DNA of 26,164 nt. Source: Candidatus Intestinimonas stercorigallinarum (GTDB lineage Bacteria; Bacillota; Clostridia; Oscillospirales; Oscillospiraceae). The first letter of the stretch is position 1; each line of letters starts with the position of its first letter. Below, one piece after another: positions 14,645-22,220 of the stretch. The DNA lies in contig DXDV01000129.1 in NCBI GenBank assembly GCA_019115345.1, positions 1 to 26,164 on the forward strand, read 5' to 3'. Position numbers and translations under genes: made by a program. A model generated the notes under the pieces. It was not told the origin of the DNA. It worked only from the letters and a program-made list of their open reading frames with translations, and did not search any database.

Positions 14645-15865
14645 GTGCTGGAGGAGCTGCGGAACAAGCCGGTCCGCCGGGTGGTGGGACTCATGTCGGG
14701 CACCTCGGTGGACGGCATCGACGCCGCCCTGGTGGAGCTCAGCGGCAGTGACGAGACGCCGGAGGTCCGCCTCCTGGCCTTTGAGGACAAGCCCTGGCCG
14801 GCGAGGGTGCGGGAGAAGATCTTCGCCCTCTTCCGGCCTGAGACGGCCACGGTGGACAAGATCGGGTACATGAACTTCCTCCTGGGGGAGCTCTACGCCC
14901 AGTCGGTGATCTCAGTGGTGGAGAAGGCGGGGCTCACCCTGGCCGACGTGGACCTCATCGGCTCCCACGGCCAGACCATCTGGCACGCGCCGGAGCCCCG
15001 GGCGGAGGACGGCTTCCCGGTGCGCTTCACCGTGCAGATCGGGGAGGGAGCGGTGATCGCGGAGCGGACGGGCATCCCCACGGTGTCCGACTTCCGGGTG
15101 GCCGACATGGCCGCCGGCGGCCAGGGGGCGCCCCTGGTGCCCTTCACCGAATATCTCCTCTACCGCCGTCCGGGGGAGACCGTCCTCCTCCAGAACATCG
15201 GCGGCATCGGCAACATGACCGTCCTCCCCGGGGACGAGGGTCCCGGGGCGGTGTACGCCTTTGACACCGGCCCGGGCAATATGGTCATCGACGCCGTGGT
15301 GAGCGCCCTCACCGGCGGGGAACGGACCTACGACGCCGGCGGCGCCATGGCGGCCGAGGGCAAGGTGGACCAGGGGCTGCTGGGGCTGCTCCGGCAGGAC
15401 CCCTATTACGCCCTTCCCCTGCCCAAGAGCACGGGCCGGGAGCGCTTCGGCGTCCAGTACGTGGGTCAGATCCTGGACTACGGGCGGAGCCACGGGCTGT
15501 CCGGCGCCGACCTGGCGGCCACCGTCACCGACCTCACCGCCTGGTCCATTGCCGACGCCTATGAGCGGTATGTCCTGCCCCGGCGGCGGGCCGGAGAGCT
15601 GGTGGTGGGGGGCGGCGGAAGCTACAACGCCGCCCTGATGGGCTTTTTGCGGGAGCGCTTCGCCCCATGGGGCATCCGGGTCCGCACCCAGGAGGACCTG
15701 GGCTGGAGCAGCGACGCTAAGGAGGCGGTGGCTTTCGCCATCCTGGCCGACTGCCGGGCCAGAGGGAAGGCCAACGTACTCCCCGGCGTCACCGGAGCCG
15801 TCCGGGCCGCCGTCATGGGCAAGCTCTCGCTGCCGTCGGAAAGGGGGACGCCGTCATGGAGCTGA
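14645..15865 (+). CDS. anmK: Anhydro-N-acetylmuramic acid kinase
   Basis: AnmK hydrolyses and phosphorylates 1,6-anhydro-MurNAc to MurNAc-6-phosphate, the MurQ substrate. The product has 406 residues, slightly above the ~370 of E. coli. Marks are the ATP-binding GLMSGTSVDGIDAALVE (15-31), GSHGQTIWH (107-114), SDFRVADMAAGGQGAPLVP (148-166), FDTGPGN with the catalytic Asp207, and GGGGSYN near the C-terminus. The GTG start is preceded by GGAGAGGAGGGG overlapping the end of murQ. Anhydro-MurNAc arises from lytic transglycosylases or phage-like lysis, and the gene's pairing with murQ supports recycling or scavenging of cell wall. Confidence 0.96.
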   Translation: MLEELRNKPVRRVVGLMSGTSVDGIDAALVELSGSDETPEVRLLAFEDKPWPARVREKIFALFRPETATVDKIGYMNFLLGELYAQSVISVVEKAGLTLADVDLIGSHGQTIWHAPEPRAEDGFPVRFTVQIGEGAVIAERTGIPTVSDFRVADMAAGGQGAPLVPFTEYLLYRRPGETVLLQNIGGIGNMTVLPGDEGPGAVYAFDTGPGNMVIDAVVSALTGGERTYDAGGAMAAEGKVDQGLLGLLRQDPYYALPLPKSTGRERFGVQYVGQILDYGRSHGLSGADLAATVTDLTAWSIADAYERYVLPRRRAGELVVGGGGSYNAALMGFLRERFAPWGIRVRTQEDLGWSSDAKEAVAFAILADCRARGKANVLPGVTGAVRAAVMGKLSLPSERGTPSWS

Positions 15866-16347
15866 GACTGGAAAAATCGGGACCGGCGCCGCCGGAGGAC
15901 TGCGCCGCCCTCTTCTACGGAAGCGCCATATACGAGCGGTATTTTCAGGGCGGAGACCGGCTGGAGCGGGCGCTGTGCCGGGCGGCGGAGCGGGGAGAGC
16001 TCTACCTGGCCCGGACCGATACCGGCGAGCTGGCCGGCGCCATGCGGGTGGTGATGGACGGCTTTTGCGGGCTCTACCCCTACCTGTGCCTCATCGGGGT
16101 GGGGGAGGCGTACCGGAGCCGGGGCGTGGGGAGCTTCCTCATGGACCGCCTGGAGGAGATGGGCCGGGCCGCCGGCGCCCGCCGGGTGAGCCTGATGGTC
16201 AGCGATTTCAACACCGGCGCCCAGGCGTTCTACCGCCGCCGGGGCTACTGGCTGCTGGGGGACCTGCCGGACGGGGCCAGACCCGGGATCACCGAGCGGG
16301 TCATGCTCAAGGACCTGACGCCGCCCCAGGGGAAGCCCCGCGGGTAA
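15856..16347 (+). CDS. GNAT-family N-acetyltransferase
   Basis: A 163-residue acetyl-CoA-dependent acetyltransferase. The acetyl-CoA loop is RSRGVGSFLM (motif A: R-x-x-G-x-G), followed by the helix and the C-terminal NTGAQAFYRRRGYW typical of GNATs. It starts ten bases before the anmK stop, so it is translationally coupled and belongs to the cell-wall recycling operon. The acceptor is unknown. An amino sugar, a peptide amine or a D-amino acid from muropeptides would fit the context but is not shown by the sequence. Confidence 0.88.
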   Translation: MELRLEKSGPAPPEDCAALFYGSAIYERYFQGGDRLERALCRAAERGELYLARTDTGELAGAMRVVMDGFCGLYPYLCLIGVGEAYRSRGVGSFLMDRLEEMGRAAGARRVSLMVSDFNTGAQAFYRRRGYWLLGDLPDGARPGITERVMLKDLTPPQGKPRG

Positions 16348-16415
16348 CGGCGGCAAAAAGGCCCCGCGGGCTCCGAGGCGGCGGCGGAGCCGCCGGCGCA
16401 GCTCGCACAGCGGTA

Positions 16416-16444
16416 CCAGACGGTGAAACGAACCGGCCGTCTGG
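16416..16444 (+). other. Hairpin downstream of the GNAT gene
   Basis: CCAGACGG (16416-16423) pairs perfectly with CCGTCTGG (16437-16444). No U-tract follows, so it is more likely a 3'-end structure than a terminator. The gene-free stretch 16348-16642 holds this and the terminator at 16506-16549; no gene is seen. Confidence 0.4.
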
Positions 16445-16505
16445 ATTAGGGCGGCCTATACTGGTCTTGCTTTTGCCTTTAATTCACACCTCAATTTTAA
16501 GCAAA

Positions 16506-16549
16506 AAGAAGGGCTTTGGAAACCCTTTTGGGATTCCAAAACCCTTCTT
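16506..16549. terminator. Bidirectional terminator after the murQ operon
   Basis: A 16-bp stem (16506-16521 with 16534-16549, one mismatch) continues into a CCC-TTTT-GGG apical stem. TTTGTTG follows on the plus strand and CTTTTTGCTT on the minus strand, so it serves both the murQ operon and the convergent kinase gene. Confidence 0.85.
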
Positions 16550-16642
16550 TTGTTGATGGGCCTATTTTGCGACGGGTCCATTGCCATTCTCTGGGTCCAT
16601 GATGTGTCTCCGCGCTCTGGGAGCCTTCTCCATGGGCGGCCG

Positions 16643-18022
16643 TCAGCTTATTCCCATCAGCAGGCAGGCGAGAACGCAGGAAAAAACGTTGCAGATCAGA
16701 TTGACCCTGGTGTTGTCCAGGGACCGCGACCCCTTGACCAGCTTTGTGGGCATCTGGCAATGGCGCTCCTGCTCGGTCCGCTTTGCGCAGACGCCGCATT
16801 GATACTGGGCCTGAAATTTGGAGCCCAGAAAGCTGTCCAGCATGATCCCGGCAAAGGAGGAGACGAGGATGACGAGCAGGCCGCGCAGGTCCGCCCCATA
16901 CACGCAGAGGTAGATCGCTCCGGAATAGAGGCAGATGACGAGGGCGGCTCCGGTGCCCAGCGCGCTCACGCCGCCGGAGACCCCTCTGGGGACGGGCTTG
17001 AAGGTGCAGATATCCAGCGACTCCGCTTTTGAGAGGACCCCGACGTCGGACGCGGCGCTGTCCCCGAAGGTCTCGGCGATGGTGGCGAAGTAGGCCACCA
17101 GGAACATCTCGCTCTTTGTTATGCCGTAGGCGGCCACGGCCACCACCGCCGTCAGGCAGTTGGCGATGAGCTGCCGCTCGTTCCGCGCCCCGTACTCCTT
17201 GTTCATGCTGGAAAAGATCTTCTCCGTTTTGCCGCGCAGGCACTTTTCGGCCCCGATGATCACGCAGAAGAGCAGCATCAGGGAGAGATAGCTTTTCAGC
17301 CCCCCGAAATAATATAAAACGAAGATCAGGACGAACAGCAGGTAGGAGGCGGGAAGATTCAAGACCCGGAATTTAACGGAGATCCCAAACATGAATCCGC
17401 CGACGGCAGCGCTGAGCAGCAGATGGGGGAGGCTTTCCCCCGTCAGAAGGATATAGGCTGCCGCGTATACCACGGCGGGGATGGCGATATTGTCGTAGTC
17501 GCCGACGAAGAGCTCGGTGGCGGCGCAGAGGACCGCCAGAGAGCAGATCTCCCAAACGTGCAGGCCGACGCCGAAGAAGCCCTTCAGAATGAGCATGCCC
17601 AGAACGCAGGCCACGAAGCAGGCCAGCGTTCCCTGCATCGACTTTTTCTTGTAGATGCGCCTGGTGCCATAGCGGGAGCCGATGATGTTGGCCGCGGCGT
17701 CGCCGCAGCACAGGCACACCATGGCGACGCCGAAGACGTCGAACCGCAGGGGATCGTGATATCCGAGCACGGCCATGACGAGCATGCTCAGGTTGTAATA
17801 CACGGTCCCCAAAGAGCCGTTTTCCCGTTCGACAAAGCGGACCTTCATTTTCGTCGTCGCCACGGTCAGCAGGACAAAGCTGCACGAGATCAAAACCGGA
17901 TGGATGGTGGCCGGAAAAAACAGCTTGTAGAGCACCCAGCTCCATCCCGCGCAGATATGGATGATGTTGCGGGAGATCTCGTTGTTTCGGAAGCGCTTGC
18001 TGACCACAAACGCTCCCCCCAT
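16643..18022 (-). CDS. Lipid-alcohol kinase / DUF92 (VTE5-VTE6-like) fusion, 5' truncated
   Basis: This polytopic membrane protein (459 residues from the first ATG) fuses two families. The N-terminal half resembles the CTP-dependent dolichol/phytol kinase family (SEC59/VTE5): RNIIHI near residue 20, GDAAANIIGSRYG (108-119), and KKKSMQGT (126-132). The C-terminal half is DUF92 (TMEM19/VTE6): ETFGDSAASDVGVLSK (317-332), RGVSGGVS (346-353), LDSFLGSKFQAQYQC, a cysteine group C409/C412/C422, and a final DNTRVN. In plants, VTE5 and VTE6 sequentially phosphorylate phytol. A polyprenol or isoprenoid-alcohol salvage role is inferred. The nominal ATG has no ribosome site, and hydrophobic residues continue in frame upstream to about 18043, so the true N-terminus is missing. 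Base composition is visibly less GC-rich than neighbours. Confidence 0.8.
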   Translation of the reverse strand: MGGAFVVSKRFRNNEISRNIIHICAGWSWVLYKLFFPATIHPVLISCSFVLLTVATTKMKVRFVERENGSLGTVYYNLSMLVMAVLGYHDPLRFDVFGVAMVCLCCGDAAANIIGSRYGTRRIYKKKSMQGTLACFVACVLGMLILKGFFGVGLHVWEICSLAVLCAATELFVGDYDNIAIPAVVYAAAYILLTGESLPHLLLSAAVGGFMFGISVKFRVLNLPASYLLFVLIFVLYYFGGLKSYLSLMLLFCVIIGAEKCLRGKTEKIFSSMNKEYGARNERQLIANCLTAVVAVAAYGITKSEMFLVAYFATIAETFGDSAASDVGVLSKAESLDICTFKPVPRGVSGGVSALGTGAALVICLYSGAIYLCVYGADLRGLLVILVSSFAGIMLDSFLGSKFQAQYQCGVCAKRTEQERHCQMPTKLVKGSRSLDNTRVNLICNVFSCVLACLLMGIS

Positions 18023-18041
18023 TACCAGCAGCAGGTAGAGA

Positions 18042-18530
18042 TATCGAGTCCACCACCGCCGGGATCAGCGGCATGGTGCACATGTGCCCTGCGTTTCCGC
18101 CGGACTCCATGCCTTCCGCGATCACCGCGGTGACCCCCGCCGCCTCCATCTTCTTGGCCTGGCGCGGGCTGGCCACCACCGGGAGGACATGGACGCCCGC
18201 CTCCCGGAGCATGGGCATGAACCGCTCCGGGCTGCCCGCTCCGGTGGTGATGGCCTGGATGCCCTCCTTGCACAGGTAGTCCATCAGCTCGTCGATGATG
18301 GGCGCCACCAGGGTGACATTGACGCCGAAGGGCTTCTTCGTCAGGCGCTTGCACTCCTGGATCCCCTCGCGCACAGCTCCGAGGTCGTTGACGTAGAGCC
18401 CGGTGGCGTAGACGCCGAAGGCGCCCGCCTCAGAGATCGCCGCCGTGAACGCCGGATCGGAGACCCCCGTCATGGCACCGCCGATGATGGGATATTTGCA
18501 GCCTAAAATGCCGGTGAGATCAAAACTCAT
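18042..18530 (-). pseudogene. Nitronate monooxygenase/FabK-like enzyme, N-terminal fragment
   Basis: FMN-dependent TIM-barrel enzymes of the nitronate monooxygenase/enoyl-ACP reductase II family oxidise nitronates or reduce enoyl substrates. Only about 163 residues (of an expected 310-360) are present. The start is solid, with GGAGAGGAGG upstream. KYPIIGGAMTGVSDPAFTAAISEAGAFGVYA, the NVTLVAP strand and the EGMESGGNAGHM phosphate-binding region are visible. Homology stops at VVDSI near 18042, where the sequence becomes the kinase gene in another frame; the reading frame stays open by chance for another 220 codons. It cannot make a functional barrel. It follows the acyl-CoA dehydrogenase fragment by 42 bases, indicating a former operon. 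Confidence 0.85.
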
Positions 18531-18572
18531 TGTAAGCCTCCTCTCCGCTCCGCAGAGGGAGCGCGTTTGCCA

Positions 18573-19163
18573 TTACTCGCTGAACAGCTTCCAGCGGCCG
18601 AAGATGATGCGCTGCATATCCACCACGCCTTCGATCTGGGTGGACTGGGCGGCGTCGCGCATGCAGCGCTCCACCTCGTACTCCTTGGCGGGGCCGTAGG
18701 CGCCCATCACGGCCAGGGCGGAGTGGCACACGTCCACGCTGGTGTCGCTGACGTAGGCCTTCACCAGGGCGCTCTGGGCCAGAACGGCGTCGCGCTTGGA
18801 GATGTCGTCGGACATCTCGGCCAGGTGATAGACCAGATACTTGCTGGCCTCGCACTTGGCGGCGATGTCGGCGATCCGGGTCTGGATGGTGGGGAACTTG
18901 GAAATGGCCTTGTCGCGGTGGATCTTCTCCTCGGCGTACTTCACCGCCAGCTCATAGGCCCGCTCCATGTTGCCCACGTAGCTGGCGCTCAGGCCCAGCT
19001 TGCTGAAGGCGATCAGATTCTTCAGGACCTTGAAGCCGTTGCCGATGCCGCCGATCAGGTTGGCCTTGGGCACCCGGATGTTGTCCATGAAGATGTCGTA
19101 CACCGGGCTGCCGATATAGCCCATCATCTCCCAGGCGTTGGAGAGGGAGTAGCCGTAATATGA
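18573..19163 (-). pseudogene. Acyl-CoA dehydrogenase, C-terminal fragment
   Basis: About 195 residues of the C-terminal half of a FAD-dependent acyl-CoA dehydrogenase (normal length about 380). Family marks are MGYIGSPVYDIFMDNIRVPKANLIG, a helical bundle with QTRIADIAAKCEASKYLVYHLAE, and the end AVMGAYGPAKEYEVERCMRDA...QIEGVVDMQRIIFGR. The N-terminal and middle domains are missing: homology stops near 19163, and the preceding bases encode the tail of another gene with a stop codon. The piece and the monooxygenase fragment after it share strand and spacing of an operon for fatty- or branched-acid metabolism. Confidence 0.85.
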
Positions 19164-19174
19164 TCGGTCAGAAC

Positions 19175-19252
19175 TCAATAGGTGCGCAGGCGGGCCTGCT
19201 CCATCACGATGTCCATCAGGTCGGACTCGCGGGGCTTCAGAGCGTTGGGGTG
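19175..19252 (-). pseudogene. Unrecognised C-terminal gene tail
   Basis: About 25 codons on the minus strand, ending ...SDLMDIVMEQARLRTY and a TGA stop. Codon use is typical coding sequence (GC-rich third positions), so it appears to be the end of a real gene, cut on its upstream side where the DppB-type fragment begins. I do not recognise the family. Confidence 0.45.
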
Positions 19253-19254
19253 AG

Positions 19255-19395
19255 GATATGCTGATGGTGCTGTGCATGCTCACGGGCATCACGGTCATCT
19301 TCTGCAGCATGCTCGGACAGATCATCAACGAGCGCATCGATCCCCGCCTCAAGGCGGCCGAGGCGGCCGGGACATCGGAGGTAACGAGGGTATGA
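19255..19395 (+). pseudogene. DppB-type permease, C-terminal fragment
   Basis: The last ~45 codons of an OppB/DppB-type permease: MLMVLCMLTGITVIFCSMLGQIINERIDPRLK corresponds to the terminal helix and the Y-x-DPR end of the family. Its TGA overlaps the ATG of the DppC-type gene (ATGA), so this was the normal operon order. More than 250 residues upstream are missing, replaced by the unrelated minus-strand tail. Confidence 0.75.
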
Positions 19396-20279
19396 CGGAC
19401 AAGGAGCTGTTCACGGTCGTGGGGGCTCGCTCCGCGGAGCAGGCCGCCCCCCCGCGGAGGAGGCGGTCTCTCAGGGCGCCGGTCGTCTCCATGGCGCTGT
19501 TGGGCCTGATCGTGCTCTGCTGCCTCTGCGCCGAGCTGCTGATGACGAAGGACCCCACCTATCTCGACCTGGCGCACCACACCCAGGCCCCGGACCGGGA
19601 GTTTCTCTTCGGGACCGACACCCTGGGGCGGGATATCTTCTCCTGCATCTGGTACGGAGGGCGGGTCTCGCTGCTCATCGGGTTTTTGGCCGCGGCCATC
19701 TCCACGCTGCTGGCCGTTGTTTACGGCTCCGCCAGCGGCCTGGCCCCAGCCTGGCTGGACATGCTCCTGATGCGCCTCGCGGAGCTTTTTCTCAGCGTGC
19801 CCACGCTGCTCGTGGTCATTTTCGCGCAGGCCGTCTGGGGGGAGGCCAACACGCTCTCCCTGTCTGTGATCATCGGCGTCACGAGCTGGTGCGGCATGGC
19901 CAAAGTCATCCGCACGGAGGTGCGGCAGCTGCGGAGCAGCGAATATGTCATCGCCTCCAGATGCATGGGCGGCAGCTTTTTTTATGTGCTGCGCCGCCAC
20001 CTTGCGCCAAATTTCATCTCATCCATCATGTTCATGGTGGTCATGAACGTCCGCTCCGCCATCGTATATGAGTCGACCCTGAGCTTTATGGGCATGGGCC
20101 TGCCCATAGAGATCATTTCTTGGGGCAGCATGCTCTCGCTGGCGGAAAAGGCCCTGACGACCCGGGCTTGGTGGATCATTTTGATCCCCGGCGCGTTCCT
20201 TGTCACCGTGCTGATGTGTATGACGAACATCGGAAATTGGCTGCGCAAAAACGCCAACCAGAAGGAGAGCAATCTGTAA
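19392..20279 (+). CDS. Orphan peptide/nickel-type ABC permease, DppC family
   Basis: A full-length 295-residue inner-membrane permease. Start at 19392 has GGAGGT/GAGGG upstream and overlaps the fragment before it. The DppC motif FLFGTDTLGRDIFSCIWYGGRVSLLIG, the EAA-type loop (VIASRCMGGSFFYVLRRHLAPN) and STLSFMGMGLPIEIISWGSML are present. It lacks an intact DppB partner, ATPases and binding protein in the window, so it is probably non-functional in isolation. The end carries an AAGGAG that would normally serve a next gene, but unrelated DNA follows. Substrate class (peptide, nickel or other) cannot be told. Confidence 0.88.
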   Translation: MTDKELFTVVGARSAEQAAPPRRRRSLRAPVVSMALLGLIVLCCLCAELLMTKDPTYLDLAHHTQAPDREFLFGTDTLGRDIFSCIWYGGRVSLLIGFLAAAISTLLAVVYGSASGLAPAWLDMLLMRLAELFLSVPTLLVVIFAQAVWGEANTLSLSVIIGVTSWCGMAKVIRTEVRQLRSSEYVIASRCMGGSFFYVLRRHLAPNFISSIMFMVVMNVRSAIVYESTLSFMGMGLPIEIISWGSMLSLAEKALTTRAWWIILIPGAFLVTVLMCMTNIGNWLRKNANQKESNL

Positions 20280-20337
20280 CTCCACCGCGTTCTCCCCCCC
20301 GGCGGCACGTCTGCCGTCCCGCGGAGTTTTGGACACG

Positions 20338-20379
20338 ATAAAAACCGCCGTCCGGCTGCTGCCGGACGGCGGTTTTTAT
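20338..20379. terminator. Strong bidirectional terminator
   Basis: A perfect 19-bp stem (ATAAAAACCGCCGTCCGGC with its complement) and TGCT loop. U-rich runs follow on both strands (TTTTTTCTC on plus). It ends the arabinose/transketolase operon from the right, and any transcript of the DppC-type gene from the left. Confidence 0.9.
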
Positions 20380-20399
20380 TTTTTCTCTGTTTGTTCCGC

Positions 20400-21338
20400 T
20401 CAGCGCAGGTCCTTCACGGCCTGGGCGATGTTCTGGGCGGTGAGGCCGTAGTGCTCCAGCACCTTGGCGGCGGGGCCGGAGCAGCCGAAGGTGTCCTGGA
20501 CGCCCACACGGCGCACGGGGGTGGGCAGCTTCTCGCTGAGGAGGGCGCAGACCGCCTCCCCCAGACCGCCGATGACGCTGTGCTCCTCGCAGGTGACGAT
20601 ACGGCCGCAGGTCTTGGCGCAGTCCAGCACCAGCGCCTCGTCCAGGGGCTTGATGGTGGCCAGGTTGACCACCCGGACGGAGATGCCCTCGGCGGCGAGC
20701 TGCTCGGCGGCGGCCAGGGCCTCGGCCACCATGAGGCCGTTGGCCAGGATGGCGGCGTCGGCACCCTCCCGGAGGATCTCGCCCTTGCCGATCTGGAACT
20801 TGTAGGCTGCCTCGTCGTGGATGACGGGGACGGCGGAGCGGCCGAAGCGCATGTAGACGGGGCCCTTGTGCTCGTAGGCGGCCTGGACCATGGCCCGGGC
20901 CTCCACGTCGTCGGCGGGGGACATGACCACCATGCCGGGGATGGCTCGCATGAGGGCGAAGTCCTCGCAGCACTGGTGGGAGGCGCCGTCCTCGCCCACG
21001 GAGAGGCCGCCGTGGGTGGCGCCGATCTTCACGTTCAGGTGGGGGTAGCCCACCGAGTTCCGGGCCTGCTCGAAGGCGCGGCCGGCGGCGAACATGGCGA
21101 AGCTGGACACGAAGGGGACCAGCCCCATGGCGGCGGCGCCCGCCGCCACGGCCATCATGTTGCACTCGGCGATGCCGCAGTCAAAGTGGCGCTCGGGAAA
21201 AGCCTTTTTGAACACGCCGGTCTTGGTGGCGCCGGCCAGGTCGGCGTCAAAGACCACCAGGTCGTCGCAGCGGCCGCCCAGCTCCTTGAGGGCGTTGCCG
21301 TAGCTGTCTCGGGTGGCGATCTTCTTCACATCTGCCAT
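20400..21338 (-). CDS. Transketolase, C-terminal subunit
   Basis: A 312-residue subunit with the pyrimidine-binding and C-terminal domains of a split transketolase, which moves two-carbon units between pentose and hexose phosphates with thiamine diphosphate. The conserved cofactor glutamate lies in GIAECNMMAVAAG, followed by SSFAMFAAGRAFEQARNSVGY and the HGGLSVGEDGASHQ loop. The ATG has GGAGGCG upstream. It begins one base after the N-terminal subunit's stop, and the two must assemble into one enzyme. It is the last gene of the operon. Confidence 0.94.
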   Translation of the reverse strand: MADVKKIATRDSYGNALKELGGRCDDLVVFDADLAGATKTGVFKKAFPERHFDCGIAECNMMAVAAGAAAMGLVPFVSSFAMFAAGRAFEQARNSVGYPHLNVKIGATHGGLSVGEDGASHQCCEDFALMRAIPGMVVMSPADDVEARAMVQAAYEHKGPVYMRFGRSAVPVIHDEAAYKFQIGKGEILREGADAAILANGLMVAEALAAAEQLAAEGISVRVVNLATIKPLDEALVLDCAKTCGRIVTCEEHSVIGGLGEAVCALLSEKLPTPVRRVGVQDTFGCSGPAAKVLEHYGLTAQNIAQAVKDLR

Positions 21339-21339
21339 C

Positions 21340-22185
21340 TTACATCGCCTCCACTTCCGCCAGCCGGGCCTTCAGCTCGGTCATGGCCTGCTCATATTCC
21401 TCGTCGTTGGGGGCCTTGCCGTGCCAGCCGGCCTGGTTCTCCATGTAGGAGACGCCCTTGCCCTTGGTGGTCTTCATGACGATGGCGAAGGGGACCCCCT
21501 TGGTCTGCCGGGCCAGGCCGAAGGCGGCCTCCATGGCGTCGAAGCTGTGGCCGTCGATCTCGGCCACGGCAAAGCCGAAGGCCCGCAGCTTCTCGGGGAT
21601 GGGATAGGGGCTCATCACGTCGGCGATGCTGCCGTCGATCTGAAGGCCGTTGTTGTCGATGACCACGCACAGGTTGTCCAGCTTGTAGTGGTGGGCGAAC
21701 ATCATGGCCTCCCAGACCTGGCCCTCCTGGATCTCGCCATCGCCCAGCAGGGTGTAGACCCGGCAGGACTTGCCCATGTGCTTGGCGGCCAGAGCCATGC
21801 CGGCGGCGGCGGAGACGCCCTGGCCCAGAGAGCCGGTGGACATGTCCACGCCGGGGGTGTCGTTCATGTTGGGGTGGCCCTGGAGACGGCTGTCCATCTG
21901 GCGCAGGGTCTTGAGCTCCTCCACGGGGAAGAAGCCCCGGTGGGCCAGGGCGGCGTACAGGCCGGGGGCGGTGTGGCCCTTGGAGAGGACGAAGCGGTCC
22001 CGGTCCTCCCACTGGGGACGCGCGGGATCGATGTTCATCTCCTTGAAGTAGAGGTAGGTGAACAGGTCGGCGGCCGACAGGCTGCCGCCGGGGTGGCCGG
22101 CCTTGGCGGCATGGGTCCCCTCGATGACACCCATGCGTACCTGGCAGGCCGTTGCCATGAGACGCTTTCTTTCATCCGCAGTCAT
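21340..22185 (-). CDS. Transketolase, N-terminal (thiamine-binding) subunit
   Basis: A 281-residue subunit with the thiamine-diphosphate domain: GHPGGSLSAADLFTYLY, SKGHTAPGLYAAL, STGSLGQGVSAAAGMA, and the GDGEIQEGQVWEA...NNG metal/diphosphate motif. AAGGAG stands before the ATG. It forms the other half of the split enzyme typical of Firmicutes and archaea. Placement downstream of araBAD supports channelling of arabinose-derived xylulose-5-phosphate into the pentose phosphate pathway. Confidence 0.94.
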   Translation of the reverse strand: MTADERKRLMATACQVRMGVIEGTHAAKAGHPGGSLSAADLFTYLYFKEMNIDPARPQWEDRDRFVLSKGHTAPGLYAALAHRGFFPVEELKTLRQMDSRLQGHPNMNDTPGVDMSTGSLGQGVSAAAGMALAAKHMGKSCRVYTLLGDGEIQEGQVWEAMMFAHHYKLDNLCVVIDNNGLQIDGSIADVMSPYPIPEKLRAFGFAVAEIDGHSFDAMEAAFGLARQTKGVPFAIVMKTTKGKGVSYMENQAGWHGKAPNDEEYEQAMTELKARLAEVEAM

Positions 22186-22220
22186 AGCGCAGCTCCTTTC
22201 TATCCTCGCTCACGCGGCCC

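Noticed and set aside
16348..16505. Possible tRNA or small RNA after the GNAT gene
   Set aside because: Only an 8-bp hairpin is found, with no cloverleaf, and the sequence merges into the terminator.
17373..18530. A 385-codon frame beginning as nitronate monooxygenase
   Set aside because: Only the first ~163 codons match the family; the rest is the kinase gene read in the wrong frame.
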